Positions 46,531 through 56,090 of a stretch of DNA of 64,000 nucleotides are shown piece after piece (the first letter of the stretch is position 1; every line of letters starts with the position of its first letter). Under the pieces are notes generated by a model. It ran no database searches and had not been told where the DNA came from. It saw only the letters and a list, made by a program, of their open reading frames with translations. The translations under genes were made by a program, and so were the position numbers. This DNA is from Arthrobacter sp. Soil762. GTDB lineage: Bacteria > Actinomycetota > Actinomycetes > Actinomycetales > Micrococcaceae. The stretch lies in assembly GCF_001428335.1 (NCBI RefSeq), contig NZ_LMSG01000019.1, positions 419,912 to 483,911 on the forward strand, read 5' to 3'.

Positions 46531-47313
46531 TTAGATCTTACGGGAGAGAATTGCCTGCTTGACCTCGGCAATTGCCTGGGTCACCTGGATGCCGCGGGGG
46601 CATGCTTCGGAGCAGTTGAAGGTGGTGCGGCAACGCCACACGCCTTCCTTGTCGTTCAGGATTTCCAGGCGCATGTCGCCGGCATCATCACGGGAATCGA
46701 AGATGAAGCGGTGGGCGTTGACGATCGCGGCCGGGCCGAAGTACTGGCCGTCGGTCCAGAACACCGGGCAGGAGGACGTGCACGCCGCGCAGAGGATGCA
46801 CTTGGTGGTGTCGTCGAAGCGCTCACGGTCCTCGGCGGACTGCAGGCGTTCCTTGGTGGGCTCATGGCCCTTGTTGATCAGGAACGGCATGACTTCGCGG
46901 AAGGACTGGAAGAACGGCTCCATGTCCACGATCAGGTCCTTCTCCACCGGCAGGCCCTTGATGGGCTCAACGGTGATGGGCTTGGTGGTGTCCAGGTCCT
47001 TCAGGAGGGTTTTGCAGGCAAGGCGGTTGCGGCCGTTGATGCGCATGGCATCGGAACCGCAGACACCGTGGGCGCAGGAACGGCGGAACGAAACGCTGCC
47101 GTCAATTTCCCATTTGACCTTATGCAGGGCATCCAGCACGCGGTCGGTGCCGTACATGGTCACCTTGAAGTCTTCCCACGTGGCGTCCTCGGACACCTCA
47201 GGGTTGTAACGGCGTACGCGCAGGGTGACGTCGAACGTGGGGATCTCTCCGCCGCCTCCGATGTGTGCGGGCAGTTCGATCTTGGAGGCTGGCTCAGCAA
47301 GTTCAGCGGTCAT
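46531..47313 (-). CDS. sdhB: succinate dehydrogenase iron-sulfur subunit
   Basis: 260 residues. [2Fe-2S] ligands in SCAHGVCGSDAMRINGRNRL and its following Cys; [4Fe-4S] and [3Fe-4S] ligands in CILCAACTSSCPVFW and CRTTFNCSEACPRGI. Passes electrons from the flavin of SdhA to the membrane quinone site. Two bases separate it from sdhA; final gene of sdhCDAB. Confidence 0.97.
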   Translation of the reverse strand: MTAELAEPASKIELPAHIGGGGEIPTFDVTLRVRRYNPEVSEDATWEDFKVTMYGTDRVLDALHKVKWEIDGSVSFRRSCAHGVCGSDAMRINGRNRLACKTLLKDLDTTKPITVEPIKGLPVEKDLIVDMEPFFQSFREVMPFLINKGHEPTKERLQSAEDRERFDDTTKCILCAACTSSCPVFWTDGQYFGPAAIVNAHRFIFDSRDDAGDMRLEILNDKEGVWRCRTTFNCSEACPRGIQVTQAIAEVKQAILSRKI

Positions 47314-47314
47314 C

Positions 47315-49114
47315 TTAGTACTTCCTCACCATCGGCTCGTAGCGGGTAAAGACAACCGGTTTGGTGCCCAGACGGATGCCGGCGATTGCCTCTGCCGAGC
47401 CGTCGGCCGGGGCGTGGTCATCCTTGTATGCCATGGAGTGCTTCATGAATTTTTCGTCGTCGCGTTCCGGGAAGTCCTCGCGGAAGTGTCCGCCGCGGGA
47501 TTCCTCACGGTGCAGTGCAGCCACGGTCATGACCTTGGCCAGTTCCAGCAGGAAGCCCAGCTCAACAGCTTCGAGCAGGTCCAGGTTGAAGCGCTTGCCC
47601 TTGTCCTGGACGCTGATCTTCTTGTACCGCGCCTCGAAGGACTCAATGTCCCTCAGGACCTGGTTCAGCGTGTCAGCCGTGCGGAACACCTGCATGTTGG
47701 CGTCCATGGTGTCCTGGAGTTCCTTGCGGATTACCGCCACCTTCTCGTCACCGGTGCCGTTGCGGGCGATATCCAGCAGTTCGATGGTGTAGGCCTCCGG
47801 ATCCTCCGGGAGGTCCACGAAGTCGGCAGTCTTGGCATACTCCGCGGCGGCGATGCCGGCGCGCTTGCCGAACACGTTGATGTCCAGCAGTGAGTTGGTG
47901 CCGAGGCGGTTGGAGCCGTGGACCGAAACGCAGGCAACCTCACCGGCGGCGTAAAGACCCGGGACCACGGTGTCGTTGTCCTGCAGGACCTCGGTGGTGA
48001 TGTTGGTGGGGATGCCGCCCATGGCGTAGTGGGCCGTGGGGAACACCGGAACCGGCTCCGTGTACGGTTCCACACCCAGGTAGGTGCGGGCGAACTCGGT
48101 GATGTCCGGGAGCTTGGCATCGATGTGTGCCGGCTCCAGGTGGGTCAGGTCAAGGAGGACGTAGTCCTTGTTCGGGCCGCAGCCGCGGCCTTCACGGACC
48201 TCGTTGGCCATGGAACGGGCCACGATGTCACGTGGTGCCAGGTCCTTGATGGTGGGGGCGTAGCGCTCCATAAATCGCTCACCCTCGGAGTTACGCAGGA
48301 TGGCGCCCTCGCCGCGTGCGGCTTCGGAAAGCAGGATGCCCAGGCCGGCGAGGCCTGTCGGGTGGAACTGGAAGAACTCCATGTCCTCCAGCGGAATGCC
48401 CTTGCGGAACGCGATGCCCATGCCGTCGCCGGTCAGCGTGTGGGCGTTCGAGGTGGTCTTGAAGACCTTGCCGGCGCCGCCCGTAGCGAAGATCACGGAC
48501 TTGGCCTGGAACACGTGCAGCTCACCGGAGGCGAGGTCATAGGACACGACGCCGGCAACACGCTTCTGCTTGTACGGGGTGCCGTCCTCGCGGACGGCGT
48601 CCTCCTCGACCGTCAGGAGGTCAAGGACGTAGTACTCGTTGTAGAACTCCACGTTGTGCTTGACGCAGTTCTGGTACAGCGTCTGCAGGATCATGTGGCC
48701 GGTGCGGTCTGCCGCGTAGCAGGCACGGCGGACGGGTGCCTTGCCGTGGTCGCGGGTGTGGCCGCCGAAGCGGCGCTGGTCGATCCGGCCTTCGGGCGTG
48801 CGGTTGAACGGCAGGCCCATCTTTTCCAGGTCCAGCACGGCGTCGATGGCTTCCTTCGCCATGACCTCGGCGGCGTCCTGGTCAACCAGGTAGTCGCCGC
48901 CCTTAATGGTGTCAAAGGTGTGCCATTCCCAGTTGTCTTCTTCGACATTGGCAAGGGCCGCACACATGCCACCCTGCGCCGCACCGGTGTGCGAGCGGGT
49001 GGGGTAGAGCTTGGTCAGTACTGCTGTTCGCGCGCGCTGACCGGACTCGATCGCGGCGCGCATGCCAGCGCCACCGGCACCGACGATGACGACGTCGTAC
49101 TTATGGACCTGCAT
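47315..49114 (-). CDS. sdhA: succinate dehydrogenase flavoprotein subunit
   Basis: 599 residues. FAD fold DVVIVGAGGAGMRAAIES; covalent-FAD region SHTGAAQGGMCAAL; active-site HPTGLAGLG, GEGAILRNSEGERF and the Arg segment HGSNRLGTNSLLD. Oxidises succinate to fumarate on the cytosolic face. Operon order sdhC-sdhD-sdhA-sdhB. Normal length; no anomalies seen. Confidence 0.98.
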   Translation of the reverse strand: MQVHKYDVVIVGAGGAGMRAAIESGQRARTAVLTKLYPTRSHTGAAQGGMCAALANVEEDNWEWHTFDTIKGGDYLVDQDAAEVMAKEAIDAVLDLEKMGLPFNRTPEGRIDQRRFGGHTRDHGKAPVRRACYAADRTGHMILQTLYQNCVKHNVEFYNEYYVLDLLTVEEDAVREDGTPYKQKRVAGVVSYDLASGELHVFQAKSVIFATGGAGKVFKTTSNAHTLTGDGMGIAFRKGIPLEDMEFFQFHPTGLAGLGILLSEAARGEGAILRNSEGERFMERYAPTIKDLAPRDIVARSMANEVREGRGCGPNKDYVLLDLTHLEPAHIDAKLPDITEFARTYLGVEPYTEPVPVFPTAHYAMGGIPTNITTEVLQDNDTVVPGLYAAGEVACVSVHGSNRLGTNSLLDINVFGKRAGIAAAEYAKTADFVDLPEDPEAYTIELLDIARNGTGDEKVAVIRKELQDTMDANMQVFRTADTLNQVLRDIESFEARYKKISVQDKGKRFNLDLLEAVELGFLLELAKVMTVAALHREESRGGHFREDFPERDDEKFMKHSMAYKDDHAPADGSAEAIAGIRLGTKPVVFTRYEPMVRKY

Positions 49115-49218
49115 ACTTGGGCGCTCTTTCTCTCAAAATTCGCTATAAAACAACGGGCGGGCGTTGCCTGCACCGCAAAATACAGCCTGCGGCTCACCGC
49201 GGGCAGCGGATGATCTGG

Positions 49219-49695
49219 CTACGCGGGGCAGAAGCCGCCGGGGAGCGGAACGCCGTCAACCACAGGGCACGGGTTGAAGGTGAAGATCACCAGGGTGCCA
49301 AGGACGATGATCACGGTGGTGGCCGCGTAGAGGACGATCTTGAGCCAGAGTCGGGTGGAATCCTTCTCGGCGTAGTCGTTGATGATGGTGCGGACGCCGT
49401 TGGTGCCGTGCAGCATGGCCAGCCACAGCATGGCGAGGTCCCAGATCTGCCAGAACGGGTCAGCCCACTTGCCGGCGACGAAGCCGAAGTCGATGGCGTG
49501 GATGCCTTCGCCCACCAGGAGGTTCACGAAGAGGTGCCCGAAGATGAGCACCACCAGCACTACGCCGGAAAGGCGCATGAACAGCCAGGCGAACATTTCG
49601 AAGTTGCCCCGGCTTGCGCCGGTGCGGCGGTACTGGGGGGAGATTTTGCCGCTGCTGTTTTTCCCACTGCGTGGGCTGTCGATAGTTGCAGTCAT
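49219..49695 (-). CDS. sdhD: succinate dehydrogenase membrane anchor
   Basis: 158 residues with three helices (about 37-57, 78-98, 115-140). FAWLFMRLSGVVLVVLIFGH with the haem-type His, and AMLHGTNGVRTIINDYAEK, are the SdhD hallmarks. Anchors SdhAB and helps form the quinone site. Three bases after sdhC; the sdhD-sdhA gap is 104 bases. Confidence 0.93.
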   Translation of the reverse strand: MTATIDSPRSGKNSSGKISPQYRRTGASRGNFEMFAWLFMRLSGVVLVVLIFGHLFVNLLVGEGIHAIDFGFVAGKWADPFWQIWDLAMLWLAMLHGTNGVRTIINDYAEKDSTRLWLKIVLYAATTVIIVLGTLVIFTFNPCPVVDGVPLPGGFCPA

Positions 49696-49698
49696 GGC

Positions 49699-50079
49699 TT
49701 AGTGACCTCCGAGTGCGAGGGAAAGGTGGCGGATGGAGAACCCGACCATAACAACTACCCACAGGGCCAGGACGGTCCACAGCATCTGGCGCTGGTATTT
49801 GGCGCCCTTCTTCCAGAAGTCGACGGCGATGATCCGCAGGCCGTTAAAGGCGTGGAAGACAATCGCGGCAACCAGGCCCGTTTCACCCAGGGCCATAAGG
49901 GGGTTCTTGTAGGCACCGATAACAGCCGTGTAGGCCTCCGGGGACACACGCACCAATGAGGTGTCCAGCACATGGACCAACAAGAAGAAAAAGATCACTA
50001 CACCGGTAATCCGGTGTCCTACCCAGGACCACATGCCTTCACGGCCGCGGTACAAGGTGCCAGCTGGTTTTGTCGGCAC
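49699..50079 (-). CDS. sdhC: succinate dehydrogenase cytochrome b556 subunit
   Basis: 126 residues from GTG 50079 (GGAGG, 7-base spacer); an open frame to 50151 is non-conserved. Three helices; WSWVGHRITGVVIFFFLLVH is the SdhC signature with haem-ligand His, and AIVFHAFNGLRIIAVDFWKK follows. First gene of the operon. Confidence 0.93.
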   Translation of the reverse strand: MPTKPAGTLYRGREGMWSWVGHRITGVVIFFFLLVHVLDTSLVRVSPEAYTAVIGAYKNPLMALGETGLVAAIVFHAFNGLRIIAVDFWKKGAKYQRQMLWTVLALWVVVMVGFSIRHLSLALGGH

Positions 50080-50335
50080 TGATAAACCTCCCTGCAACAC
50101 AGCGGCGCTGGCATGAGATCCACGCGGGGGGAACGCCTGCTGCGAGAGCAACTCGTAGCTCAGGCCTAAATCTAGGCTTCGCTCACAGCTTATTCAATTT
50201 AGGAACTCCTTGGTGACCCCGCAATGCCTGCGTTTTGCCTGCAGATGAGACGAACACCACATCATGGCGCGCCCGCGGGAGTTGGCGAAGGGTTCTGAAA
50301 GGGCAGTTCACGGCTCGTCAGCTAAAGTAGCCGTG

Positions 50336-51469
50336 ATGAATACAGACAAAGTGACAAGCCCGGATTCACCCCTGAACCGCTTTATTGCGGTCATTCCGGC
50401 AGGCGGAGTGGGGACCCGCCTCTGGCCCCTGTCACGGGCAGCAGCTCCCAAATTCCTCCATGACCTCACCGGGTCCGGCAGCACTTTGCTGCGCGCCACC
50501 TACGACCGCCTCGAGCCGCTGGCAGGCAGGCGCGTCCTCGTGGTGACCGGCACTGCACACCGGGCCGCCGTCTGCCGGCAGCTGCCCGAGGTCCAGGAGT
50601 CGGACCTGGTCCTGGAGAGCGAGCCCAAGGATTCCGGCGCCGCCATCGGCCTGGCTGCCGCCATCCTGTACCAGCGTGACCCGGACACCATCATGGGTTC
50701 CTTCGCCGCTGACCAGGTCATCAGTCCTGACCACCTGTTCCAGCAGGCCGTCCGCGAGGCCATCCACACGGCCGCCGCCGGCAAGATCGTGACCATCGGC
50801 ATCAAGCCGACCCACCCGTCCACCGGCTTCGGTTACATCCGCGCCGGCGAGGAACTCAACATCGAAGGTGCGCCCAGCGCCCAGGCCGTGGTGGAGTTCG
50901 TGGAGAAGCCGGACGAGGAAGTTGCCCAGCAGTATGTGGACAGCGGTGAGTATGTCTGGAATGCAGGAATGTTCGTGGCTCCCGTTGCCCTGATGCTGAG
51001 GCACCTTGAGGCCAACCAGCCGGAGCTGTTCAAGGGCCTGCAGGAGATCGCCCAGGCCTGGGACACTCCCGAACGTGATGCCGTCACAGCCCGCGTCTGG
51101 CCCACGTTGCCCAAGATCGCCATTGACTATGCGGTGGCCGAGCCTGCCGCCGCTGCCGGCGATGTTGCCGTTGTGCCGGGCACCTTCGGATGGGACGACG
51201 TCGGGGACTTTGCTTCGGTGGGCCGGCTCAACAGTGCGCGGGAAGTCGATGACGTCACCGTTATCGGTGAAGGCGCCCGGGTCTTCACCGAAAACGCCAG
51301 CGGTGTGGTGGTTTCGGACACGAAGCGCGTGATCGCCCTGATCGGCATCAAGGATGTGGTCATCGTTGACACGGGCGATGCCCTGCTGGTGACCACCAAG
51401 CAGCACGCGCAGCGGGTCAAGGGAGCTGTGGACGCGCTCAAGGCCAGTGGCGACACCGACGTTCTGTAA
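50336..51469 (+). CDS. manC: mannose-1-phosphate guanylyltransferase
   Basis: 377 residues from ATG 50336; TAAAGT lies seven bases upstream and there is no ribosome site, so probably leaderless. Nucleotidyltransferase loop VIPAGGVGTRLWPLSR, GSFAADQVI, FVEKPDEEVAQQY, WNAGMFV and GTFGWDDVGDF define the GDP-mannose pyrophosphorylase family. Makes GDP-mannose, the donor used by the GT4 enzyme at the left edge. It lacks the C-terminal isomerase domain of bifunctional ManC. Confidence 0.92.
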   Translation: MNTDKVTSPDSPLNRFIAVIPAGGVGTRLWPLSRAAAPKFLHDLTGSGSTLLRATYDRLEPLAGRRVLVVTGTAHRAAVCRQLPEVQESDLVLESEPKDSGAAIGLAAAILYQRDPDTIMGSFAADQVISPDHLFQQAVREAIHTAAAGKIVTIGIKPTHPSTGFGYIRAGEELNIEGAPSAQAVVEFVEKPDEEVAQQYVDSGEYVWNAGMFVAPVALMLRHLEANQPELFKGLQEIAQAWDTPERDAVTARVWPTLPKIAIDYAVAEPAAAAGDVAVVPGTFGWDDVGDFASVGRLNSAREVDDVTVIGEGARVFTENASGVVVSDTKRVIALIGIKDVVIVDTGDALLVTTKQHAQRVKGAVDALKASGDTDVL

Positions 51470-51544
51470 CCCGGTCGGGAGTGTCCATGCGCGGCACAAT
51501 CTGTAACGCGCCCGCCGTGATGACGCTATTCCGTGGACGCTCGC

Positions 51545-51550
51545 TAGAGT
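51545..51550 (+). promoter_or_regulatory. -10 element TAGAGT of a leaderless amidohydrolase transcript
   Basis: TAGAGT ends six bases before the GTG start codon at 51557, with no Shine-Dalgarno in between. This spacing is typical of actinobacterial leaderless mRNAs. Confidence 0.5.
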
Positions 51551-51556
51551 AAATGA

Positions 51557-52756
51557 GTGCGTAATTACACTACTGAAGCCGAGCCCACCGCATTAGTGCG
51601 GCCATGGTTGGAACCCCTCCTGCCGGAGCTGATCGACTTCCGCCGGGATTTGCACGCGCACCCCGAGCTTTCCTTCAAGGAATTCCGCACCACAGACAAG
51701 CTGGTGGAGCGGCTCGAAGCCGCCGGACTGGCTCCGCGGCGGCTTGAAGGCACCGGCCTCACCGTCGACATCGGCGAGGGACCCATCGCCACGGCGCTCC
51801 GGGGCGACATTGACGCCCTGCCCATCATCGAGGAAACGGGGCTGCCGTTTGCCTCGAAGAACCATGGCGTCACGCATGCCTGTGGCCACGACGTCCACAC
51901 CGCCGCCATGCTCGGCGTTGCGCTGGTCCTGCAGCGCATGCACGAGGAGTCCCCGCTCGGCGGTTCGGTCCGGATCATTTTCCAGCCTGCCGAGGAGACC
52001 ATGCCCGGCGGCGCACTGTCCTGCATTGAGCAGGGCGTCCTGGACGGTGTGCCGCGCATCCTTGCGCTGCACTGTGACCCGAGGATCGACGTCGGACGCA
52101 TCGGTACGCGCATCGGCGCCATCACGTCCGCTTCGGACACCATCAAGATCGAGCTGAGCGGCCGCGGCGGACATACGTCCCGCCCGCACCTTACCGAGGA
52201 CCTGGTCTTCGCCCTGGCGCAGATCGCCGTCAACGTTCCGGCCGTGCTTTCACGCCGGGTGGATGTCCGCAGCGGAGTATCCGTGGTCTGGGGCCAGATC
52301 AACGCCGGATCGGCACCCAATGCCATCCCGGGCACCGGTTACATGTCAGGCACCATGCGCTGCCTCGACCGCGATGCCTGGCATGACGCCGGCGAGCTCC
52401 TGGATGAAGTCGTGCAGCAGGTGGCCGCGCCCTATGGGGTGGATGTCCACCTGGAACACACCAGGGGCGTCCCGCCTGTGGTGAACTCCGAGGACGAGAC
52501 GGCTCTGATCGAGGCCGCGGCGCGCGCGGAAATCGGCGAGGGCGCAGTGGTGCTCACGCCGCAGTCCATGGGCGGCGAGGACTTCGCCTGGTTCCTGGCT
52601 GAACGGCCTGGCGCCATGATGCGCCTGGGTACCAAGACCCCCGGCGGCGAAGAGTACGACCTGCACCGCGGTGACTACATCCTGGACGAACGCGCCCTGG
52701 GCCTGGGCATCCAGGTCCTCACGGCAGCGGCCCTCCGGACCATCCGCGACCTCTAG
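51557..52756 (+). CDS. M20D family amidohydrolase
   Basis: 399 residues. HAHPELSFKEFRTT, DIDALPIIEETGLPFAS, metal site ACGHDVHTAAML, FQPAEETMPGGAL, and the C-terminal SMGGEDFAWFL motif place it in the hippurate hydrolase / N-acetyl-diaminopimelate deacetylase (M20D) group. Removes acyl groups from amino acids in the cytosol. Last backbone gene before the island; the gene is intact and its stop is 60-100 bases from the transposon end. Confidence 0.92.
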   Translation: MRNYTTEAEPTALVRPWLEPLLPELIDFRRDLHAHPELSFKEFRTTDKLVERLEAAGLAPRRLEGTGLTVDIGEGPIATALRGDIDALPIIEETGLPFASKNHGVTHACGHDVHTAAMLGVALVLQRMHEESPLGGSVRIIFQPAEETMPGGALSCIEQGVLDGVPRILALHCDPRIDVGRIGTRIGAITSASDTIKIELSGRGGHTSRPHLTEDLVFALAQIAVNVPAVLSRRVDVRSGVSVVWGQINAGSAPNAIPGTGYMSGTMRCLDRDAWHDAGELLDEVVQQVAAPYGVDVHLEHTRGVPPVVNSEDETALIEAAARAEIGEGAVVLTPQSMGGEDFAWFLAERPGAMMRLGTKTPGGEEYDLHRGDYILDERALGLGIQVLTAAALRTIRDL

Positions 52757-52819
52757 CCCCCGAGCTACCTAACCCCCTGGCGCGAACGGACACTAAAGCA
52801 CCACCTCCCGCGCGAACTG

Positions 52820-52867
52820 GCAGATAACACCTGTGAATCGCAGAGGTATTTGGCAGTGAATTTGCAG
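52820..52867. repeat. array of GCAG-centred sites at the tni left end
   Basis: GCAG occurs at 52820, 52840, 52853 and 52864 in similar context (TGGCAG, TCGCAG, TTGGCAG, TTTGCAG), just outside and overlapping the tniB stop. Such arrays are how Tn7/Mu-type transposases mark transposon ends. Confidence 0.4.
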
Positions 52868-52870
52868 CGC

Positions 52871-53718
52871 TTAGTGGCCGATGATCAGGGTTTCCCTTGC
52901 GGCATCGACAATCTCTGGGTTGAGGGTGTCGAGGTGGTTGAGCGTTTGGATGCGTTTGATCTGAGTCAGGAGCCTGTCGACGAGGCGGAAGTTGCCGCCG
53001 GTGATTCGAATGATGGTCGCGACCGCGGTTGCGTGGGCGAGGCCTTCGTCGGTGCTTTCGGGCACGACGGGGAGGCGGTCGGCGAGGACGGCCGTGAGTT
53101 CGTCCGGGTTGAGCGGACGGTATTCGTGGGCGAATCCGATCCGGCTGTAGAGCTGGGGGTAACGGGCGAGGCGTTTCTCGATCCCGGGCATGCCGATGAG
53201 GATCAGGCCCATGGTGTGCCGGTCGTAGTAGTCCCGCACCTGTTCAAGGCCGGTTGCCTTCAGCCGGTCGGCCTCGTCGATGATGAGCAGCTGGGTGCGG
53301 CCGCTAGAGCGGGATTCGGTGTGCACGTAGGGGTCGACGACGCCGTGCTCGGCGTAGTCGAGTGCGAAGGAAATCTCCTGGCACGCGCGCGGCAGGCCTT
53401 GGTCGATCTGCCGGACGGTCGCGGCCACAGTGGGCGTGAAGAATGCGGTGCTGGCTTCGAGGATCCTCTCGGGGACGGGCCCGACCTCTTTGTCGATGGA
53501 GGTCTGCCATATATCCCAGTCGTCGACTGCTGCGTAGTGGCGTGCCGAGAGTGTTTTCCGACTCCAGGCGGTCCCCAGCACAGTCCGATGTACCGGTGAG
53601 CGCGGACGGTATCGGCGAACTCGGTGAATCGGCGGTGCTCCCTCGTGGCCAGGAACGCGGGTTGGTCCGGGGGCAGTGGCGGGGCACCTTCGTTGACCTC
53701 GCCGAAGCTGCCCTTCAA
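52871..53718 (-). pseudogene. tniB: TniB AAA+ ATPase, frameshifted in Walker A
   Basis: The frame starting at 53718 (TTG, overlapping the tniA stop by three bases) encodes an N-terminus running to [11 protein letters not shown]. The rest lies in another frame, starting [14 protein letters not shown] and ending DAARETLIIGH; Walker B is [10 protein letters not shown]. Adding one base to the A run at 53554-53557 (GGAAAAC) would restore GPPGVGKT and one continuous ORF of about 283 residues. TniB activates the transposase and picks targets. One-base loss, programmed slippage or a sequencing error are all possible. Confidence 0.8.
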
Positions 53719-55229
53719 GAAGCGGCGGCCGTCATCCTTTCCGTCGAGAAGACTCGGCTTGCCGATGTTAATCGGTTTTCATACACACGCAGCCCGTGTC
53801 GGCGGGGAAGTTCAGGAGCGGTCGACTCTAGAGGCGTGGGAGGCACTTCGGGGACGGTCGGGGCATAGCGGGTATCGCTGGGCAGGGCATCGGCGAGACT
53901 GAGCCGATCGCGGAGCTGCTGCTTGAGCTCGCGCCTCCGCTGTGCCCTGGCGCCGCGCAGCTGCTCGAAGGTGATCGCTTCGGCCGCCAGCTCCGGGGCG
54001 ATGGCCCGGCAAAGGAACACATCATTGAAGTAGACACGGATTTCTCCGACGTCCCGCGGGTCGTAGCGGACGGTTACCTGTTCGCCGACGTACGCGGCCA
54101 AGACCGGAGAGACATAGCGCGTGGAAGCGAACTGGATCCCGTCGCGCTGCACCTTCCGGCCCGCGGCCGCTGTCAACAGCAGCAGGTCGAGGTCTTCCGG
54201 GTGTGCCGGCATTCTCGGGATGAATCCCGAGGCGCCCCACCGCTGAACCGGTGACTCGCCGGTGGAAGAGTGCCGGCGATGGTTGTACTCGGAGACGATG
54301 AACGTCTCCAGGATCCCGCCGAGTTGCGCCAGTGTCAGCTGCGGTGCGCTGATGGGCCGGCCACGCGTGCTGTGAGGGATATACCCGGGAAGGTGCGGCA
54401 GTAGCTCGGTGGTGATCGTCCGGTAGAACCGCTCGATCTTTCCTCGTCCCTGCGGCACTCCGGGCTGGGAGTGGATCAACCGGATGTGCGTATCGAGGCA
54501 GACGCGCTCGAGCCTGTTAGAGGTGAAGTCAGCGCCGTGATCGCTGTACAGCATCTCCGGCAGACCCATGACGGGCCAGGACCGGTTCTCTTTGCCTCGC
54601 ACAGCCTGATGGAGTGCCAGGGCGGTTTGCTCGGCGCTGGGCGCCCCAAGGAATACCGTGTGGCCGGCGGCGGCCCGGGAGTAGTCATCGAGCACGACGG
54701 TCAGCCACGGCCGTGCGGTCTGGCCCTTCCTGTCGATGACTCCGATGTCGAGCAGCGTGTGGTCGGCCTGCCACTGCTCCTTCGGACGGCTGGCGGCGCG
54801 CCGGTAGACCAGCTCAAACGTGTTCCGGTACGCGGTGGCACCTTCATGGGCGAGCGTCCTGAGGCCGGGGTCGATGCCGGCGACCAGCGCCCGGACCGTC
54901 GAGTAACTGGGCGCGGAGATGCCCCGGGCAGAGGCAATGTCAGCGATTCGGCGGTGGATGAACGCCACGCTCGGGGCGGGCCGACGCAAGGCCAGGCCCT
55001 CCACCGCTTCGACGAGGTCCTGAGGAACTCCGCTTCTGCCCAGGTCCGAGCGCGGACTGCGTTCCAGGCTCGTGACCGTTCCGCCATTGCGGTACCGGGA
55101 CATCCACCGACGAAGGGTGCGGATCGGCACGCCGGACTCCTCGGCCAGCCTGGTGAGCGGAATGCCTTCATCGAGATGACGGCGCAGCAGGACTGCGCGG
55201 TCTTCGGCTGAGAATTGTGCCCGCAGCAC
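53715..55229 (-). CDS. tniA: TniA / Mu-type DDE transposase
   Basis: 504 residues. Two N-terminal helix-turn-helix regions ([20 protein letters not shown] and about 85-125), an rve core with Asp 156 (QADHTLLD), Asp 230 (YSDHGADF) and Glu 266 (GKIERFY), giving a DD35E triad, then a Mu C-terminal domain (about 370-440; [20 protein letters not shown]). All catalytic residues are intact. It cuts transposon ends and needs the ATPase TniB, whose gene overlaps its stop. A resolvase gene lies 17 bases upstream. Confidence 0.93.
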   Translation of the reverse strand: MLRAQFSAEDRAVLLRRHLDEGIPLTRLAEESGVPIRTLRRWMSRYRNGGTVTSLERSPRSDLGRSGVPQDLVEAVEGLALRRPAPSVAFIHRRIADIASARGISAPSYSTVRALVAGIDPGLRTLAHEGATAYRNTFELVYRRAASRPKEQWQADHTLLDIGVIDRKGQTARPWLTVVLDDYSRAAAGHTVFLGAPSAEQTALALHQAVRGKENRSWPVMGLPEMLYSDHGADFTSNRLERVCLDTHIRLIHSQPGVPQGRGKIERFYRTITTELLPHLPGYIPHSTRGRPISAPQLTLAQLGGILETFIVSEYNHRRHSSTGESPVQRWGASGFIPRMPAHPEDLDLLLLTAAAGRKVQRDGIQFASTRYVSPVLAAYVGEQVTVRYDPRDVGEIRVYFNDVFLCRAIAPELAAEAITFEQLRGARAQRRRELKQQLRDRLSLADALPSDTRYAPTVPEVPPTPLESTAPELPRRHGLRVYENRLTSASRVFSTERMTAAAS

Positions 55230-55246
55230 CGCACCCTGTCCTTGAC

Positions 55247-55828
55247 CTACCGCACCGGGCCGGCCGTGACGTCGGACGAGGCCAGCAGATGGCGGTAAAT
55301 CGTGGGCCGCGAAACCCCAAAAGTGTCCGCGATTTCCTGCACGGTGTGCTCTTTCGAGTCGTACATGGCCCGTGCCTGGGAAATCTTGGTCGCGGTCATC
55401 TTGAACTTGGGCCCGCCTTTGCGTCCGCGTGCGCGGGCGGCCGCGAGACCATCATGGGTGCGCTCGACGATCAGGTCATGCTCGAACTCCGCAATCGCGG
55501 CGAGCATATGGAAGAACAACCGTCCGCCAGGTGTCGTCGTATCAATTCCCTGCGAGAGTGCACGCAGGCCGATCCCGCGCTCTTGCAGTTCCTCTGCGAC
55601 CTGTTTGAGATTCCGGACCGAGCGACCCAGTCGGTCCAGTTTGGTGACGACCAAGGTGTCTCCGTCCCTGACGTACTCGAGCACCTGGTCAAGAGCAGGC
55701 CGGCGGGCTAGGACGCCGGAGGCATGTTCAACGAAGATCTTCTCGCAGCCGGCCGCTTCGAGAGCGTCCGTTTGTCCCTCGGGGTGCTGCTCCCTGGTTG
55801 ATACACGCGCATACCCAATCAAAGCCAC
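55247..55828 (-). CDS. serine resolvase
   Basis: 193 residues from GTG 55828 (TTGGAGC before it). Catalytic Ser 10 in IGYARVSTREQ; YVRDGDTLVVTKLDRLGRSV and FFHMLAAIAEFEHDLI follow; C-terminal helix-turn-helix HTVQEIADTFGVSRPTIYRH. Resolves cointegrates made by the tni system at a res site that should lie just upstream, in 55829-55918. Appears intact, unlike the two resolvase fragments at the right end. Confidence 0.93.
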   Translation of the reverse strand: MALIGYARVSTREQHPEGQTDALEAAGCEKIFVEHASGVLARRPALDQVLEYVRDGDTLVVTKLDRLGRSVRNLKQVAEELQERGIGLRALSQGIDTTTPGGRLFFHMLAAIAEFEHDLIVERTHDGLAAARARGRKGGPKFKMTATKISQARAMYDSKEHTVQEIADTFGVSRPTIYRHLLASSDVTAGPVR

Positions 55829-55918
55829 GCTCCAATGTAACGCAGACGTCGCCTCCGATACATAGATAACGGACACGGATCATGAGACAAGACACGCGGG
55901 AGTTGAGATCAGCCTTCA
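55829..55918. other. candidate res site region of the resolvase
   Basis: The 90 bp in front of the resolvase start contain AT-richer stretches and partly symmetric blocks (GATACATAGATAACGGACAC). Resolvases of this type act on a res site here. It is cut off on the right by the Tn402-like repeat, so the site may be incomplete. Confidence 0.45.
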
Positions 55919-55966
55919 TGCCAGTTTCAGTAGACGTCTGCACGGAATGTCAGAAGTCGTCTGCAC
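55919..55966 (+). repeat. Tn402/Tn5053-type terminal inverted repeat
   Basis: Begins TGCCAGTTTCAG. Two 18-bp units, 15 of 18 identical (55926-55943, ending GACGTCTGCAC, and 55949-55966, ending GTCGTCTGCAC), stand 23 bp apart. The layout (TG, T run, CAGxAGxCGxCTGCAC, GAA, GTCAGAAGxCGxCTGCAC) follows the 19-bp repeat pair of Tn402/class 1 integron ends as I remember it. The outer end is on the left, so the element extends to the right over merA-merR. Confidence 0.65.
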
Positions 55967-56090
55967 TGCTCGTCCAAGCAGGGGGCAGCGATCGTGCGAG
56001 GTCGATGCCGGTGTCCTGTCAGGTCAGACGCTCGGTGAGGTCGATGAAGTTGTGCTCATGGAGGTCTTTTTCCGCGTGGAGGGGCAGGTG

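Larger units (their letters stand above)
52820..55918. mobile_element. tniB-tniA-resolvase transposon module
   Basis: Three transposition genes on one strand with end-like repeats at the left (52820-52867). The right boundary is obscured by the Tn402-type repeat at 55919. No tniQ is present. The left flank is the intact amidohydrolase. Outer termini and target duplication were not resolved. Confidence 0.65.

Noticed and set aside
56019..56090. In-frame 23-codon extension after the merA TGA
   Set aside because: MerA normally ends at the Cys-Cys motif, as here. The extension is short enough to be chance in GC-rich DNA, and there is no sign of recoding.
55919..56090. Class 1 integron
   Set aside because: The end repeat resembles IRi, but there is no integrase gene, attI or attC site nearby; merA follows at once.
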